Positions 11,145-21,465 of a stretch of 64,000 nucleotides of DNA are shown here, in pieces. The notes beneath the pieces are model-generated. The model did not search any database. It was not told the origin of the DNA and saw only the letters and a program-made list of their open reading frames with translations. This stretch comes from Toxorhynchites rutilus septentrionalis (Eukaryota > Arthropoda > Insecta > Diptera > Culicidae). Location: assembly GCF_029784135.1 (NCBI RefSeq), contig NC_073745.1:82803650-82867649 (forward strand), written 5' to 3'. A program made the translations under genes and the position numbers. Position 1 is the stretch's first letter, and each line of letters opens with the position of its first letter.

Positions 11145-11640
11145 GCACAAAAAAGAACGATAACGATGATTTTGTTATAGAAGCGAAGCTCGAATCGGGA
11201 CGACCGTGCAATAAAGAGGTTGAGTGGATAAAAAAATGCGAATCGGGAAGACCGTACAAATAAGTACTGCACGGTACGGCCTTATGGGTACAAAAGAAAA
11301 TAATGAAGAGAAAACGTGGATCAGGACGACCACACAAAAAAAATGATAGCGATGATTTTGTTGTAGAAGCGCAGATCGGGACGACCGTTTGGTTACAAAA
11401 GAAAATGACGATGAAAACGTAGATGGAGACGACCACCCAAAAAATGATAACGATGGTTTTGTTATAGAAGCGCGGATCGGGACGACCATGCAATAAAGAG
11501 GTTGAATGGATAAAAACAAATGCGGATCGGGAAGACCGCACAAACAAGTACGGCTCGGGACGACCGTATGGAGGACAGAAATATAATGATGGACACGTGA
11601 ACAGGGATGACCACACAAAACAAAAAAGATGAATTCAAAT
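11145..11640. repeat. Complex tandem array, ~300-bp higher-order unit
   Basis: Variants of GCGGATCGGGACGACCG recur roughly every 45-90 bp, alternating with 'gataacgatgattttgtt(a/g)tag', 'caataaagaggttga(g/a)tgg' and 'tacaaaagaaaat'. The series starting near 11160 repeats near 11457, giving a higher-order period of about 300 bp. The two overlapping long frames on the minus strand (134-160 residues) are repeat-derived low-complexity frames, not genes. Confidence 0.8.
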
Positions 11641-12330
11641 TATTCTAAGGAAAGTATGGATCGGGTCAATAAAATAATAGAAAGAGCAAACATTTACGGC
11701 TTGAGACAAAAATGTAAAAAAATGTTATAATATTAAAGATTTATTTCATGAACTCAAAATAATAAGCACATCTGCTACCACTGGTCCAAATTTCGTTGCT
11801 CGGGCTAAGAAATGGGAAGAAACGTACAGAAACCCCAAATGTGTCATTTTGATAGCATTTTATAACCAAATCCTCAGCGGAGTGAGTTTGATATTTAGAC
11901 AATATATTCAATTATCTATAGAACTCCGTTTGTTTATTTAATCTTCGAACAAGTGCGGGCTTGAGACCAGAGAGAAAACGAGTGAAAATAATCTTGCGAA
12001 TGATTATTTTGAAAAAGGAATGTCGGACGATTTTTTCTATTCAATTCTTTTTTTTCGGAGAAGAAAGAAGATGTGTGGCATGCCCAGTTCTGGTTCTGGC
12101 AGTTCTCCACCATCTTCTCACCAGGCAGTCACCGATCGGCTTCGGGCGGTTTCTGATTATCCCGCGGACGCTTATGGACACTCAAGTATGACCGTGGACC
12201 TGTTATAGTCAACGCGATGCAGTTTTCAATGTGGCGAAGTGTTTTATCGCGTGTGAACGCAAGCGTGGTTGCCAGGCGTGTTTCACAAATATGTTCACAA
12301 CTGAACTTATCGAATTAAAAAAAATTGTAA
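11641..12330. other. No gene recognised; weak ORF 12020-12208
   Basis: A 62-codon ATG frame at 12020-12208 has a Ser/Pro-rich stretch (SSGSGSSPPSSHQ) and slightly higher GC than its surroundings. I cannot relate it to any family, and no splice site convincingly extends it. The rest is featureless. Confidence 0.25.
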
Positions 12331-12659
12331 GGGGTTGTATCTAGGACACGACCGCATATTTTCGTCGTAGAACTACGCAATTATATTATGAAACCCACTT
12401 ATTTACCACTTCGAATATTATTTTAGAATGCATCGAAATTTTTGTAATGGATTATGTTCTTCGTTACAAATGAATTTGATGTACGTCCTTTTACGTTTGA
12501 TATAATGCCTATGACTATCAAATATGTGAACGGAAAAATTGTCAAACGATCATTGTATTTTACATTTCCCTCTGAATTATTGCACATCTCATGTTAACGT
12601 AGCTCTCGAACCGCGAAAGTTCATTTACTCTAGTATCTGCAATGACGATTTTCCCAGGC

Positions 12660-13205
12660 TTCTCAGTTTAAAAGTATGTTTTAGGGAAACATATTTCGGT
12701 CTGCACAACGACAAGCGATTACTAAAGTACTCAACACCAAAAAATACCCCCGAATCGCATGTATTTGCAAAGCGGGTTCCCCCAGGCACATAAATTTTGA
12801 AGTCCGTGTTAGGGAAACACAGCTCAGTGGGGAAAAAATACCCCCGACTTGCATGTTTTTACAATGCGAAATCCCCCAGGCACATTGATTTTGAAGTCCG
12901 TGTTAGGAAAATACAGCTCGGAGGAAACAAAAATACCCCCGGATTGCATGTATTTGCAAAGTGGATTCCCCCAGGCACATTAATTTTGAAGTCCGTGTTA
13001 GAGAAGCACAGCTCAGTGGGGAAAAAATACCGCCGACTTGCATGTTTTGACAAAGCGGATTCCCCCAGGCACATTGATTTTGAAGTCCGTGTTAGGAAAA
13101 TACAACTTGGTGGGAACAAAAATATCCCCGACTTGCATGTATATTTGAAAAGTGAATTTCCACACATACATCGATTTAGAAGTCTGTGTTGGGGAAACCA
13201 TTAAT
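12660..13205. repeat. Internal ~95-bp tandem repeat of family X, copy 2
   Basis: About six units. Each includes 'gaagtccgtgttagggaaac', 'tacccccgacttgcatgt' and 'ttcccccaggcacatt'; 'tgttagggaaa' variants recur near 12680, 12805, 12900, 12995, 13090 and 13180. The frames here are repeat artefacts. Confidence 0.9.
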
Positions 13206-13558
13206 CGGGCCAATCAAAACTAGGCAGTTAGGGCTTTTAGATAATGCCTAACATTTTACAGTTATTCGAACAATTGATCTCGTGAAAAATAAAATTTTAT
13301 TAATTGTGATAGACGAGTAGAAATATTTCCTATCAATTGATGCAATCATTTTTCCGATATGTTTCGAAATACGGGTAGGGTTAGCACACAAATCGGTTGA
13401 ACGAATGTATGGGAAAAAAGGAAAAGTTCTTCCAGTTTTCATGAATTTACACCGTTCAAAGATAAGTGAATAGCAATGTATAGCATATCAAACAAATAAT
13501 AGAGAACTTCCGATTCGATTGATATGCAAATCATGAGAATTAGTTCACTGCGAAAATA

Positions 13559-14849
13559 AAGGGTGTGTCACATCAAATTGCATCACGGAGAAAACGCTGT
13601 AGAAATTCGCCCAGTAGACCGATCCATTTGAAAATTTTAGACAGTAAAATAAAAACTATTAAACAACTTTTGGCATTTTCTTTTTATTCATACTTCGAGC
13701 CCAAGCCCGTATGCTCGCACCTTCCTCTTTACCCCGTTCATAAGGTTCTGTACAACGTCAGGTTGTAGTTTTTTTTGAACAGAAATCCATTTTCTCTTGA
13801 AGTCCGCCTCCGATTTGACAACTTTTGGGTTCTACCGGAAGGGCCTGCTTCATAATAGAGAAATATTGGGCGAAGCTCCGGCGCGTTGGGCGGGTTCATT
13901 TCCTTTGGCACGAACGTGACCCCGTTGGCTTCGTACCACTCTAACACGTCCTTTGAATAGTGGCACGAAGCGAGATCCGGCCAGAAGATGGTCGGGCACT
14001 CGTGCTGCTTCAATAGTGGTAGTAAGCGCTTCTGTAGGCACTCCTTAAGGTAAACCTGCCCGTTTACCGTGCCGGTCATCACGAAGGGGGCGCTCCGCTT
14101 TCCGCAAGAGCAGATCGCTTGCCACACCATGTACTTTTTGGCAAACTTGGATAGTTTCTGCTTGCGAATCTCCTCCGGAACGCTGAATTTGTCCTCTGCG
14201 GAGAAGAACAACAGGCCCGGCAGCTGACGAAAGTCCGCTTTGACGTAGGTTTCGTCGTCCATTACCAGGCAATGCGGCTTCGTCAGCATTTCGGTGTACA
14301 GCTTCCGGGCTCGCGTCTTCCCCACCATATTTTGCCTTTCGTCGCGGTTAGGAACCTTCTGAACCTTGTATGTACGCAGGCCCTCCCGCTGCTTGATCCG
14401 CTGGACGAATGAACTTGACAAATTCAGCTTATTGGCGACATCCCGGACCGAACTTCTCGGATCGCGTCTAAACTGCTTAACTACGCGCTTGTGATCTTTT
14501 TCACTGACGGAGCATCCATTTTTGCCGTTCTTCACCTTCCGGTCGATGGTTAGGTTCTCGAAGTATCGTTTTAGTACTCTGCTGACCGTGGATTGGACGA
14601 TTCCCAGTATCTTACCGATGTCCCGATGTGACAACTCCGGATTCTCGAAATGAGTGCACAGGATTAATTCACGACGCTCTTTTTCGTTCGACGACATTTT
14701 TCCAAATTTACGAAAAATTGACAGTGAAGCATGGCCAACGTGATCTATACACTCTTATCTGATTATAAGCGAAAGCTGAAGATATAATTCCTAAAAATTA
14801 AATTTCTACAGCGTTTTTTCCGTGATGCAATTTGATGTGACACACCCTT
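13559..14849 (-). mobile_element. ITmD37E mariner-type transposon, copy A
   Basis: Ends are inverted repeats of about 47 bp beginning aagggtgtgtcacatcaaat, flanked by TA at 13557-58 and 14850-51. The size is 1291 bp. It interrupts family X copy 2 exactly: joining the flanks restores the sequence seen in copy 1. The transposase spacing is DD37E, known for the ITmD37E group described from mosquitoes. Confidence 0.93.
13738..14697 (-). pseudogene. ITmD37E transposase, catalytic Glu lost
   Basis: ATG at 14697. Residues 1-110 form the paired helix-turn-helix DNA-binding region (SHRDIGKILGIVQSTVSRVL; SVRDVANKLNLSSSFVQR). First Asp is in LVMDDETYVK (~147), the second in IFWPDLASCHY (241). The Glu expected 37 residues later, at 279, is absent: after ELRPI the frame reads FLYYEAGPS. 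Compared with copy B, six loop bases between the arms of a perfect 9-bp inverted repeat are inverted and eight bases are missing; one base is gained shortly after. The frame then runs out of register to 13738. It would cut and paste the element if whole; this copy is dead. Confidence 0.92.
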
Positions 14850-14944
14850 TAGTTATTAACGTTAACTTTATTTCATAAAAACGTGACCTGTTTTCTAATT
14901 TGGCACCCTTCCTGAAAGATGTAGTTCTACGTCAAAAATTGTAA

Positions 14945-15446
14945 TCTTTCTGTTTAGATTTGGTTCAATAAATGATAAGTAAACAAACTCAAGCAAACTT
15001 TCAATTTAAATATTCTGTTGATGTTTTTTTTTGTTTTTTTAGAGTCATACGTTGTTTGGTGGTTCGTTTCCTTTTAATTCTTATAAAAATGGCGACGCAT
15101 GCGTCCGTGTGTGTTTTTTGGCAGATTGCGTTCAGCAGGTGTTGGCAGCTACTGATGCTGTTGCGTAAATGCGTAATAATATTACACCTCATTATAAAAT
15201 GAAGTTGGTAAGTGTTTTCTAAGAGTAAAAAGGAGAGCATAAAGGAGATCTATATCCGCCTTGGTCTGAGCCGTGTATGTGGCAAAGTATGCGAAAAGCT
15301 TATTTGCAATGTGTTTCTTTTGTTTCGCTCGCTCATATTGAATTTATTTTGCTTTACCATATATATATATATATTATACAAATGCCTACCAGAATTTGAT
15401 AGTCATGACATTTAATGTTATTTTAGGCTCATTCAATGTAATAAAT
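14945..15446. other. No gene recognised
   Basis: T-rich spacer with an (AT)n run at 15358-15376. Nothing coding seen before the LINE starts. Confidence 0.4.
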
Positions 15447-16259
15447 GTAACTTGGCTTTCTTCGCGAGATGATCTCTCTTTCCATGATTTCAATATTATA
15501 CGCTTGGACCGTGATGACAGATACGGAGGGGTGCTATTGGGGATCAATAAGTGCCACTCATTTTTTCGAATTGACCTTCCACCTATTGGAGGGATTGAAG
15601 CTGTTGCTTGTCATGCAAACTTCAGAGGCAAAGACCTCTGTATTGTCAGCTTGTATTGGCCTCCGAGAGCTGCGGTTAGCCGCAAGCAACTTGTTGACAT
15701 GTGCTCACTCCTTCCTGAGCCACGATTGATCTTCTTGGGATCTTGGGAGACTTAAATTCTCACGGAACTGCCTGGGAGGAACAGTACGACGACAATCGTT
15801 CATCGATGATATATGACCTTTGTAACAGCTTCAATATGACCGTTTTGAACACTGGGGAAACAACACGTGTACCTAAACCTCCTGCTAACCCAAGTGCTCT
15901 TGACCTCTCGCTTTGCTCGAATTCATTATCGTTAGATTGCAAGTGGAATGTAATCCAGAACCCCAACGGTAGTGATAACTTGCCAATCAAAATTTCCATC
16001 ACCATTGGGTCGAATTCTTCTGAATCTATAAACATGGCATATGACCTCACAAGACACATTGAGCTTGAGCTTGGGTAGACTGTACAATTCGTAGTTGCTC
16101 TCCGTGATTGACCTGAACCAACCAAATTGCAAAAGAACACACAGAATGACGCTTGGGACTAGCAAATCATTCTCTTTGCATATGACCTCACAAGACACAT
16201 TGACTGGAAAAAGTATGCGGACGCGATTGCTCTAGCCATCAATTCCAGAGATGGTTTAC
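15447..16259 (+). pseudogene. I-LINE endonuclease domain, broken
   Basis: APE-type endonuclease that nicks target DNA. The first part ends at 15755; the GDLNSHGTAW active-site block is in the next frame (15743-16078). The shift comes from a tandem duplication of the 8-mer tcttggga at about 15732-15747. A 113-bp foreign insertion at 16063-16175, flanked by 26-bp duplications, interrupts the region after the S-D-N-L-P-I block, which replaces the usual SDHLPI. Inactive. Confidence 0.88.
16063..16175. mobile_element. 113-bp insertion with perfect 26-bp target duplication
   Basis: Flanking copies at 16037-16062 and 16176-16201 are identical 26-mers (starting gcatatgacctcac). Removing the insert plus one copy restores the LINE frame (…DLTRHIDWKKY…). 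The insert begins gcttgagcttgggtagac and ends in ctcttt. It has no terminal inverted repeats. Long duplications point to target-primed reverse transcription of a small RNA or a truncated SINE. Source not identified. Confidence 0.75.
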
Positions 16260-18398
16260 CTCCATTGGAGGAGTATAACTTCCTTTCTCGTTTGATCTAT
16301 GACAGCGCAGTTCGCGCTCAAACGAAACCCATTCCAGGTTCCACCATTTCCCGAAGGCCTCCCAATCTATGGTGGGATAGCCAATGTTCCAAGCTTTATA
16401 TAGAAAAATCGAATGCATTTAAAGCTTTTCGGAAACGTGGAACTCCTGAAAATTTTCAAACGTGTTTAGCCCTTGAGAATCAGTTCAAAAATTTGATCAA
16501 AGGGAAAAAACGTGCTTATTGGCGAAATTTCGTGGGAGGTTTGTCACGAGAAACGTCAATGAAAAAATTATGGAAAGTGGCTCGAAACATGAGAAATCGC
16601 TCTTCAACGAATGAAAGCGAAGAATATTCACATCGATGGATTTTTAATTTTGCACGAAAGGTTTGTCCCGATTCCGCTCCCGTGCAAAAAATTGTTCGAG
16701 ATATACCACAAGCTAGGTGCGATCTTGATTCCGAGTTTTCGATGGTAGAATTCTCTCTTGCTCTCCTTTCTTGTAACAATTCGGCTCCAGGAACGGATAG
16801 AATTAAGTTCAACTTGTTAAAAAACCTCCCTGATGTGGCGAAACATCGCTTATTGAATTTATTCAATCGGTTTCTGGAGCATAATATTGTTCCAGATGAT
16901 TGGAGACAAGTGCGAATTATAGCTATTCAAAAACCCGGAAAACCCGCGTCCGACTACAATTCGTACCGCCCAATAGCAATGCTGTCTTGTATACGGAAAT
17001 TGTTGGAGAAAATGATCTTGTTTCGCCTTGATCGATGGGTTGAAACGAATGGCCTACTCTCAGATAATATGGGTTCCGCAGGGGCAAGGGGACAAATGAT
17101 TGTCTTGCGTTGCTTTCTTCAGAAATTCAATTGGCTTACGCCGAAAAAAAAACAAATGGCTTCAGTATTCTTGGACATAAAGGGGGCCTTCGATTCAGTT
17201 TCAATAGAGGTCCTGTCAGACAAATTACACTCTCGGGGTCTGCCTTCTTCTCCTTCAATGGCACCAACGTTCCTAGAGGAACTTCGCCGTCTCAACGTAG
17301 TATTACTTGCGTCATTTTTATTAGTACTTAGTTGAGATTTCTATGCCAAATAACACGCCTTGAATGCATTCTGAGTGCCAAGCTCTAGAATACGCGTGAT
17401 CACAGTGCAAGTCGGAGGAAATTTCTTTGACGAAAAATTCCCCCGACCAGAACTGGAATCGAACCCGAACACCCGGCATGTTAGTTATGACGCTAACCAC
17501 TCGGCCACGGGAGCACAACAACTCTCGGGGTCTGCCACCTCTATTGAATAATATGTTATATAACTTGCTTTGTAAGAAACATTTGAATTTTTCTCACGGG
17601 GATTCGACAGTAAGTCGGGTCTTCTACATGGGACTCCCCCAGAGCTCATGTTTAAGCCCCCTTTTGTACAACTTCTATGTAAGCGACATCGACAATTGCC
17701 TTACACAAAATTGCAGCCTAAGACAACTTGCAGATGATGGAGTGGTGTCTGTCTTAGGATCAAACGAATCCGACCTGCAAGGACCCTTACAAGATACTTT
17801 GAACAATTTTTCAACCTGGGCCATTGGGCTAGGGATCGAATTCTCCACGGAGAAAACAGAGATGGTGGTTTTATCTAGGAAGCATAGACCAGCAAAACCA
17901 AAGCTTCAACTTTTGGGTAAACCGATCACTCATGCTATGTCATTCAAATATCTTGGGGTCTGGTTCGACTCCAAATGTACTTGGGGGGCCCATATTAGGT
18001 ATCTGAGTAAAAAATGTCAACAAAGAATAAACTTTCTCCGTACAATTACCGGCACCTGGTGGGGAGCCCATCCCGAAGATCTTATAATGTTGTATCGAAC
18101 AACTATTCTCTCAGTGATGGAGTATGGCAGTTTCTGTTTTCAATCAGCTGCCAAAACACACCTCATTAAACTCGAGCGAATTCAGTATCTTTGTCTCCGT
18201 ATTGCGTTGGGATGTATGCCCTCAACGCATACCATGGGCCTCGAGGTTTTGGCAGGCGTACTCCCACTAAAAGATCGCTTCAATTTATTATCTCTTCGGT
18301 TCCTCATCCGGTGTAAGGTTATGAACCCATTGGTGATCGGAAATTTTGAGCAGCTGATCGAGCTAAATTTTCATTCTGGATTCATGAGCTCATCATGA
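16260..18398 (+). pseudogene. I-LINE reverse transcriptase, split by a SINE
   Basis: Part one, 16265 to about 17244, covers the RT fingers and palm: PGTDRIKFNLLK, YRPIAMLSCIRKLLEKM and the catalytic FLDIKGAFDSV. Part two, 17537-18398, carries GLPQSSCLSPLLYNFYVSDI, the second Asp pair as LADDGVVS, and the thumb (FKYLGVWFDSKCTWGAHI). A SINE with a 16-bp target duplication lies between. Catalytic Asps are kept, so damage came after insertion. The frame ends early at 18396-18398 because of a small indel; the protein continues in another frame from about 18400. Confidence 0.92.
17245..17520 (-). mobile_element. tRNA-headed SINE (family S1), complete, 276 bp
   Basis: Minus-strand 5' head has an A box (TGGCCGAGTGGTTAGCG) and B box (GGGTTCGATTCC), like Leu/Ser tRNAs, then a body with GAATTTTTCGTCAAAGAAAT and a GAA-rich tail at 17245. 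Perfect 16-bp target duplication at 17229-17244 and 17521-17536 (actctcggggtctgcc). It is possibly a Feilai-type SINE; the name is not verified. Confidence 0.92.
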
Positions 18399-18399
18399 A

Positions 18400-19440
18400 T
18401 TCGTCTCCATGCAGGTTGATCCTTCTTCGTATATTCCCAACCATGTTTGTTTTCCTGACTACATCAATTCCTCTGTGCATTTTGATCTGTCCATGAAGCA
18501 GGATATCCATGGAATTCCAGATTATCATCGATCGGGGATCGTTCCTACGATTTTCGAAGCAAAGTATGGGCGTGTCAATTGTGATAATATGTACTTTACT
18601 GATGGGTCCTCTATGAATGAGTCCACAGGATTTGGAGTGTTCAACAAATTTTTTAGCACCTCACACAGTCTTCAGTATCCTTGCTCAGTGTATATTGCTG
18701 AATTGGCAGCAATACACTGGGCGCTAGACAGCGTCGCCTCACGACCTGTTGAACACTATTACATTGTAACGGATAGTCTGAGCTCTGTCGAAGCTATCCG
18801 TTTAGTGAGGCCGGAAAAGCACTCGCCGTACTTCCTTGAGAGAATACGAGAAATTTTGAGTGCTTTATCCAGACGCTGTTATGTCATTACCTTTGTCTGG
18901 GTCCCTTCACATTGCTCAATTCCGGGTAATGAGAGGGTTGACTCATTAGCAAAGGTAGGTGCAATTGAAGGCGAAATTTATCAGCGTCAAATCGCCTTCA
19001 ATGAATTTTATTCTTTAGTTCGTAAAAATACCATCGTTAACTGGCAACGCAAATGGAACGAAGATGAATTGGGCCGGTGGCTCCACTCAATTATCCCTAA
19101 GGTTAGCCTCAATCCGTGGTTCAAAAGTCTGGACTTGAGTCGGGGCTTTATTCGCACCTTCTCCCGACTCATGTCCAATCACTGTTCGTTAGACGCGCTG
19201 CTTTTTCGTTTTAATCTTGCAGACAGCAATCTCTGCGGTTGTGGCCATGGTTATCACGACATCGAACACGTTGTTTGGTCGTGCGAGTTGTATCTTGTCG
19301 CCAGATCGAATTTAGAAAACTCCCTTCGGGCTGGAGGAAAGCAGTCCAATGTGCCGGTGAGAGATGTGTTGGCTCGGTTAGACTTTGATTACATGTCCCA
19401 AATATATGTTTTCCTTAAAGCTATCGATCTTCGAGTGTGA
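18400..19440 (+). CDS. I-LINE C-terminal RNase H domain
   Basis: 343-codon frame from 18409, the continuation of the LINE polyprotein after the indel near 18396. RNase H residues are visible in order: FTDGSS (Asp), YIAELAAIHWAL (Glu), IVTDSLSSVEA (Asp) and GNERVDSLAK (Asp), with the VWVPSH segment before the last. A Cys/His motif follows (CGCGHGYHDIEHVVWSC). RNase H removes the RNA template during reverse transcription. The domain is intact but detached from the RT frame. Confidence 0.92.
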   Translation, partial: FVSMQVDPSSYIPNHVCFPDYINSSVHFDLSMKQDIHGIPDYHRSGIVPTIFEAKYGRVNCDNMYFTDGSSMNESTGFGVFNKFFSTSHSLQYPCSVYIAELAAIHWALDSVASRPVEHYYIVTDSLSSVEAIRLVRPEKHSPYFLERIREILSALSRRCYVITFVWVPSHCSIPGNERVDSLAKVGAIEGEIYQRQIAFNEFYSLVRKNTIVNWQRKWNEDELGRWLHSIIPKVSLNPWFKSLDLSRGFIRTFSRLMSNHCSLDALLFRFNLADSNLCGCGHGYHDIEHVVWSCELYLVARSNLENSLRAGGKQSNVPVRDVLARLDFDYMSQIYVFLKAIDLRV

Positions 19441-19735
19441 TTGTTCATACATCCTTTTCCCCTCCTGTAGCACGGTACTGATTTCGACATATGGAAGCCC
19501 CTCGTTTCTTAAATTTGAAGTCAGATCCCACACAATCTCGTATGTGTGGATCTGAGTTCCTCCCTTCTGTATTTGTTTGGGTGAATGGCAGAGCGAGAGC
19601 CTCTCCGCTTTGAATATTTGAGCGACTAGCCATAATGGGTGCTGAATGGGATCCGGCGGCTGAGTTTAGCGAAGACACTCACTGACCAATACGTATTTAG
19701 AAGACTCATGCTTTCCTTTTTTTGTTAATACATTT

Positions 19736-21465
19736 TCCCCCAAAAAAGCAGAGTCTTTCGGCGGGTTTCTTGTTCTTGAAACTCCAAACCCGGCGAACTC
19801 GATTTGGACTGTATTCGGGAGCGTAAAAACCGCGAATGTGGAAAAAACGAGACGGGTACAACCATAAAGAACTTCGGTTAAAACTGTGGAGTTATTAACA
19901 TCGTTAATAATTACGTAGTTCCGGTTCTAAAGAATGCCGGGCTGATCTGAGGATCAAATCAGATACTCGCCCATTTCAACTTTGGCCGTGGACGAGGCGA
20001 AAGCGGTGTAGTTTGTGTCTAAATCGCGAGTTTGAAACCGGAAGGTATTGTTGGTGCTAGGTGCACGTTAGTTAGTGTGTTAAGAGTTCTTTTTTTGTAT
20101 TTGTAGAGTGAATTAGGTTATTCAAATAATTAAAACAAGAAATACCCTCCAGTGCATCCGTCAAACGATAAATAGGTAAGCTCTATATTCAAATGTGGCA
20201 CGTGGCGTGTGTAAACTAAATGTGGCTTTTGTGTGGAATTTTTCTGTTGTGTAAAATAGGAGGAAGAGCCGTTTTCGACCCCACGTCCATCGTTGGAATC
20301 CAGTCCCGAACGCTATTGAAGGTGGCCGCGCATCCCATGAAATGATAGGTTAGATAGAAAAGCAACAGATTAGAAATCCCATGGGTAGAGGTTCAAAACC
20401 AACGTATATATGTGATTTATTATAAAAAAATATATAATTGCTGTTGAATTGATGTTTGAATGCTTATAATGATGGTTGTTATGTTTGATATTATTATTGA
20501 GTTCTATGTGTAGAGAGTTAAAAAAACGAATGAATAAATGTTGTTGAGAAAGTTATAGAGGTCTAGAAAAAGAACTCGGACGCATCTTTACTGGCTGGCG
20601 TGTAGCCGAAACACCGACAAATCGAAACTTTTTCAGGAAATAGGTCTTGAGTCCAGGGTTGGGGCTTCTTTTCTGTTGCAGTAATATTCCAACCTCCGCT
20701 TCACGTTCTCTGAAGCTAGTTTCAAGGTGGGTGGGATTAACAATATTTGAAATTGGTCCTATGATGAGATTCTCGGCCTAAGCGGTGTTCTCGGAACCAG
20801 CCGTGGTTCTCAGTTTTGTGGTTGTATCACGGACCGCGGACCAACGGTGTCGCGGGTCCTTCAGAGAGCGCAGAAGAGTCGCGGAAATAACCGGGTTTGT
20901 GAGAAAAAGGACAAACCCGCCCTCAGTGGGTGTCTCATTGCCGGGCAAGGATAAAACACGGCGGTTGGTCTCCCTCGCGGGAGTGGCGCTTAAGCCGACC
21001 GCTTACCTGCGCAAAATCCCCGGTCGCGACGAATTCGCGCGCTTCCCCGGCGTCGCGGATTACACTCCTTTTCGTCCTTCGCGAGCTATCGGTTCCCTTC
21101 CTACTAACATTAGAATAAGTTAAATTGTAAACACATATTAAATGTAAGGATAGTTTTAAGAATTGAGTGTGAAGTGTCAGTGTGAATGAGAATGTGAATG
21201 TGAATGTGAATGTGAGTACATCCCATCCTTTTCCTAATGAAAATGTGTCACCCTTCTAAACTCGAGTCGACCGCGAGTAATCGGTTTCCTATTTCATTAA
21301 CCATAGAATTAAGGAAACAACATGTTGATATATGCTAGTTGAAATATAGTTAAGAGTTTGGCTCCATTAAACTTATGTAACTGAGCCTGTAAAAATAATC
21401 GGATTAATAAAAAAAAAATGTAATAAATCGGGATGACAAAACATGCGCTAAAAATTAATTTTGGG
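19736..21465. other. No gene recognised; GC-rich island 20780-21110
   Basis: Mostly unique. 20780-21110 is unusually GC- and CpG-rich for the window and carries an open frame (20785-21123, 112 aa, Arg-rich) that I do not recognise. A TGAATG-type microsatellite runs at 21180-21218. Could be an untranslated exon or a retroelement leader; unresolved. Confidence 0.3.

Larger units (their letters stand above)
12331..14936 (+). mobile_element. Family X element, copy 2 (host of an ITmD37E insertion)
   Basis: Starts ggggttgtatctaggacacg and ends gtagttctacgtcaaa, with a perfect 8-bp target duplication aattgtaa at 12323-12330 and 14937-14944. Without the ITmD37E copy at 13559-14849 it is ~1.3 kb. It is inverted relative to copy 1. 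Subterminal cgtcgtagaactacg mirrors the other end. It has no coding capacity of its own. Confidence 0.8.
15447..19735 (+). mobile_element. 5'-truncated I-clade LINE (EN-RT-RNase H)
   Basis: Endonuclease, RT and RNase H follow in order on the plus strand, the layout of I-clade elements such as the mosquito MosquI type. The coding sequence starts abruptly inside the endonuclease (TWLSSRDDLSF), and no ORF1 precedes it, so the copy is 5'-truncated. The 3' end is placed at about 19735 by loss of structure, without a clear tail or target duplication. At least four disabling changes are visible; see the component entries. Confidence 0.88.

Noticed and set aside
11134..11618. Two overlapping 147-160 aa minus-strand frames that look like membrane proteins
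   Set aside because: Repetitive protein sequence produced by the tandem array in two frames; no ATG-based gene structure.
17427..17520. tRNA-like sequence with A and B boxes, possible tRNA gene
   Set aside because: It is the head of a SINE with target duplications; no proper acceptor stem at the 3' side.
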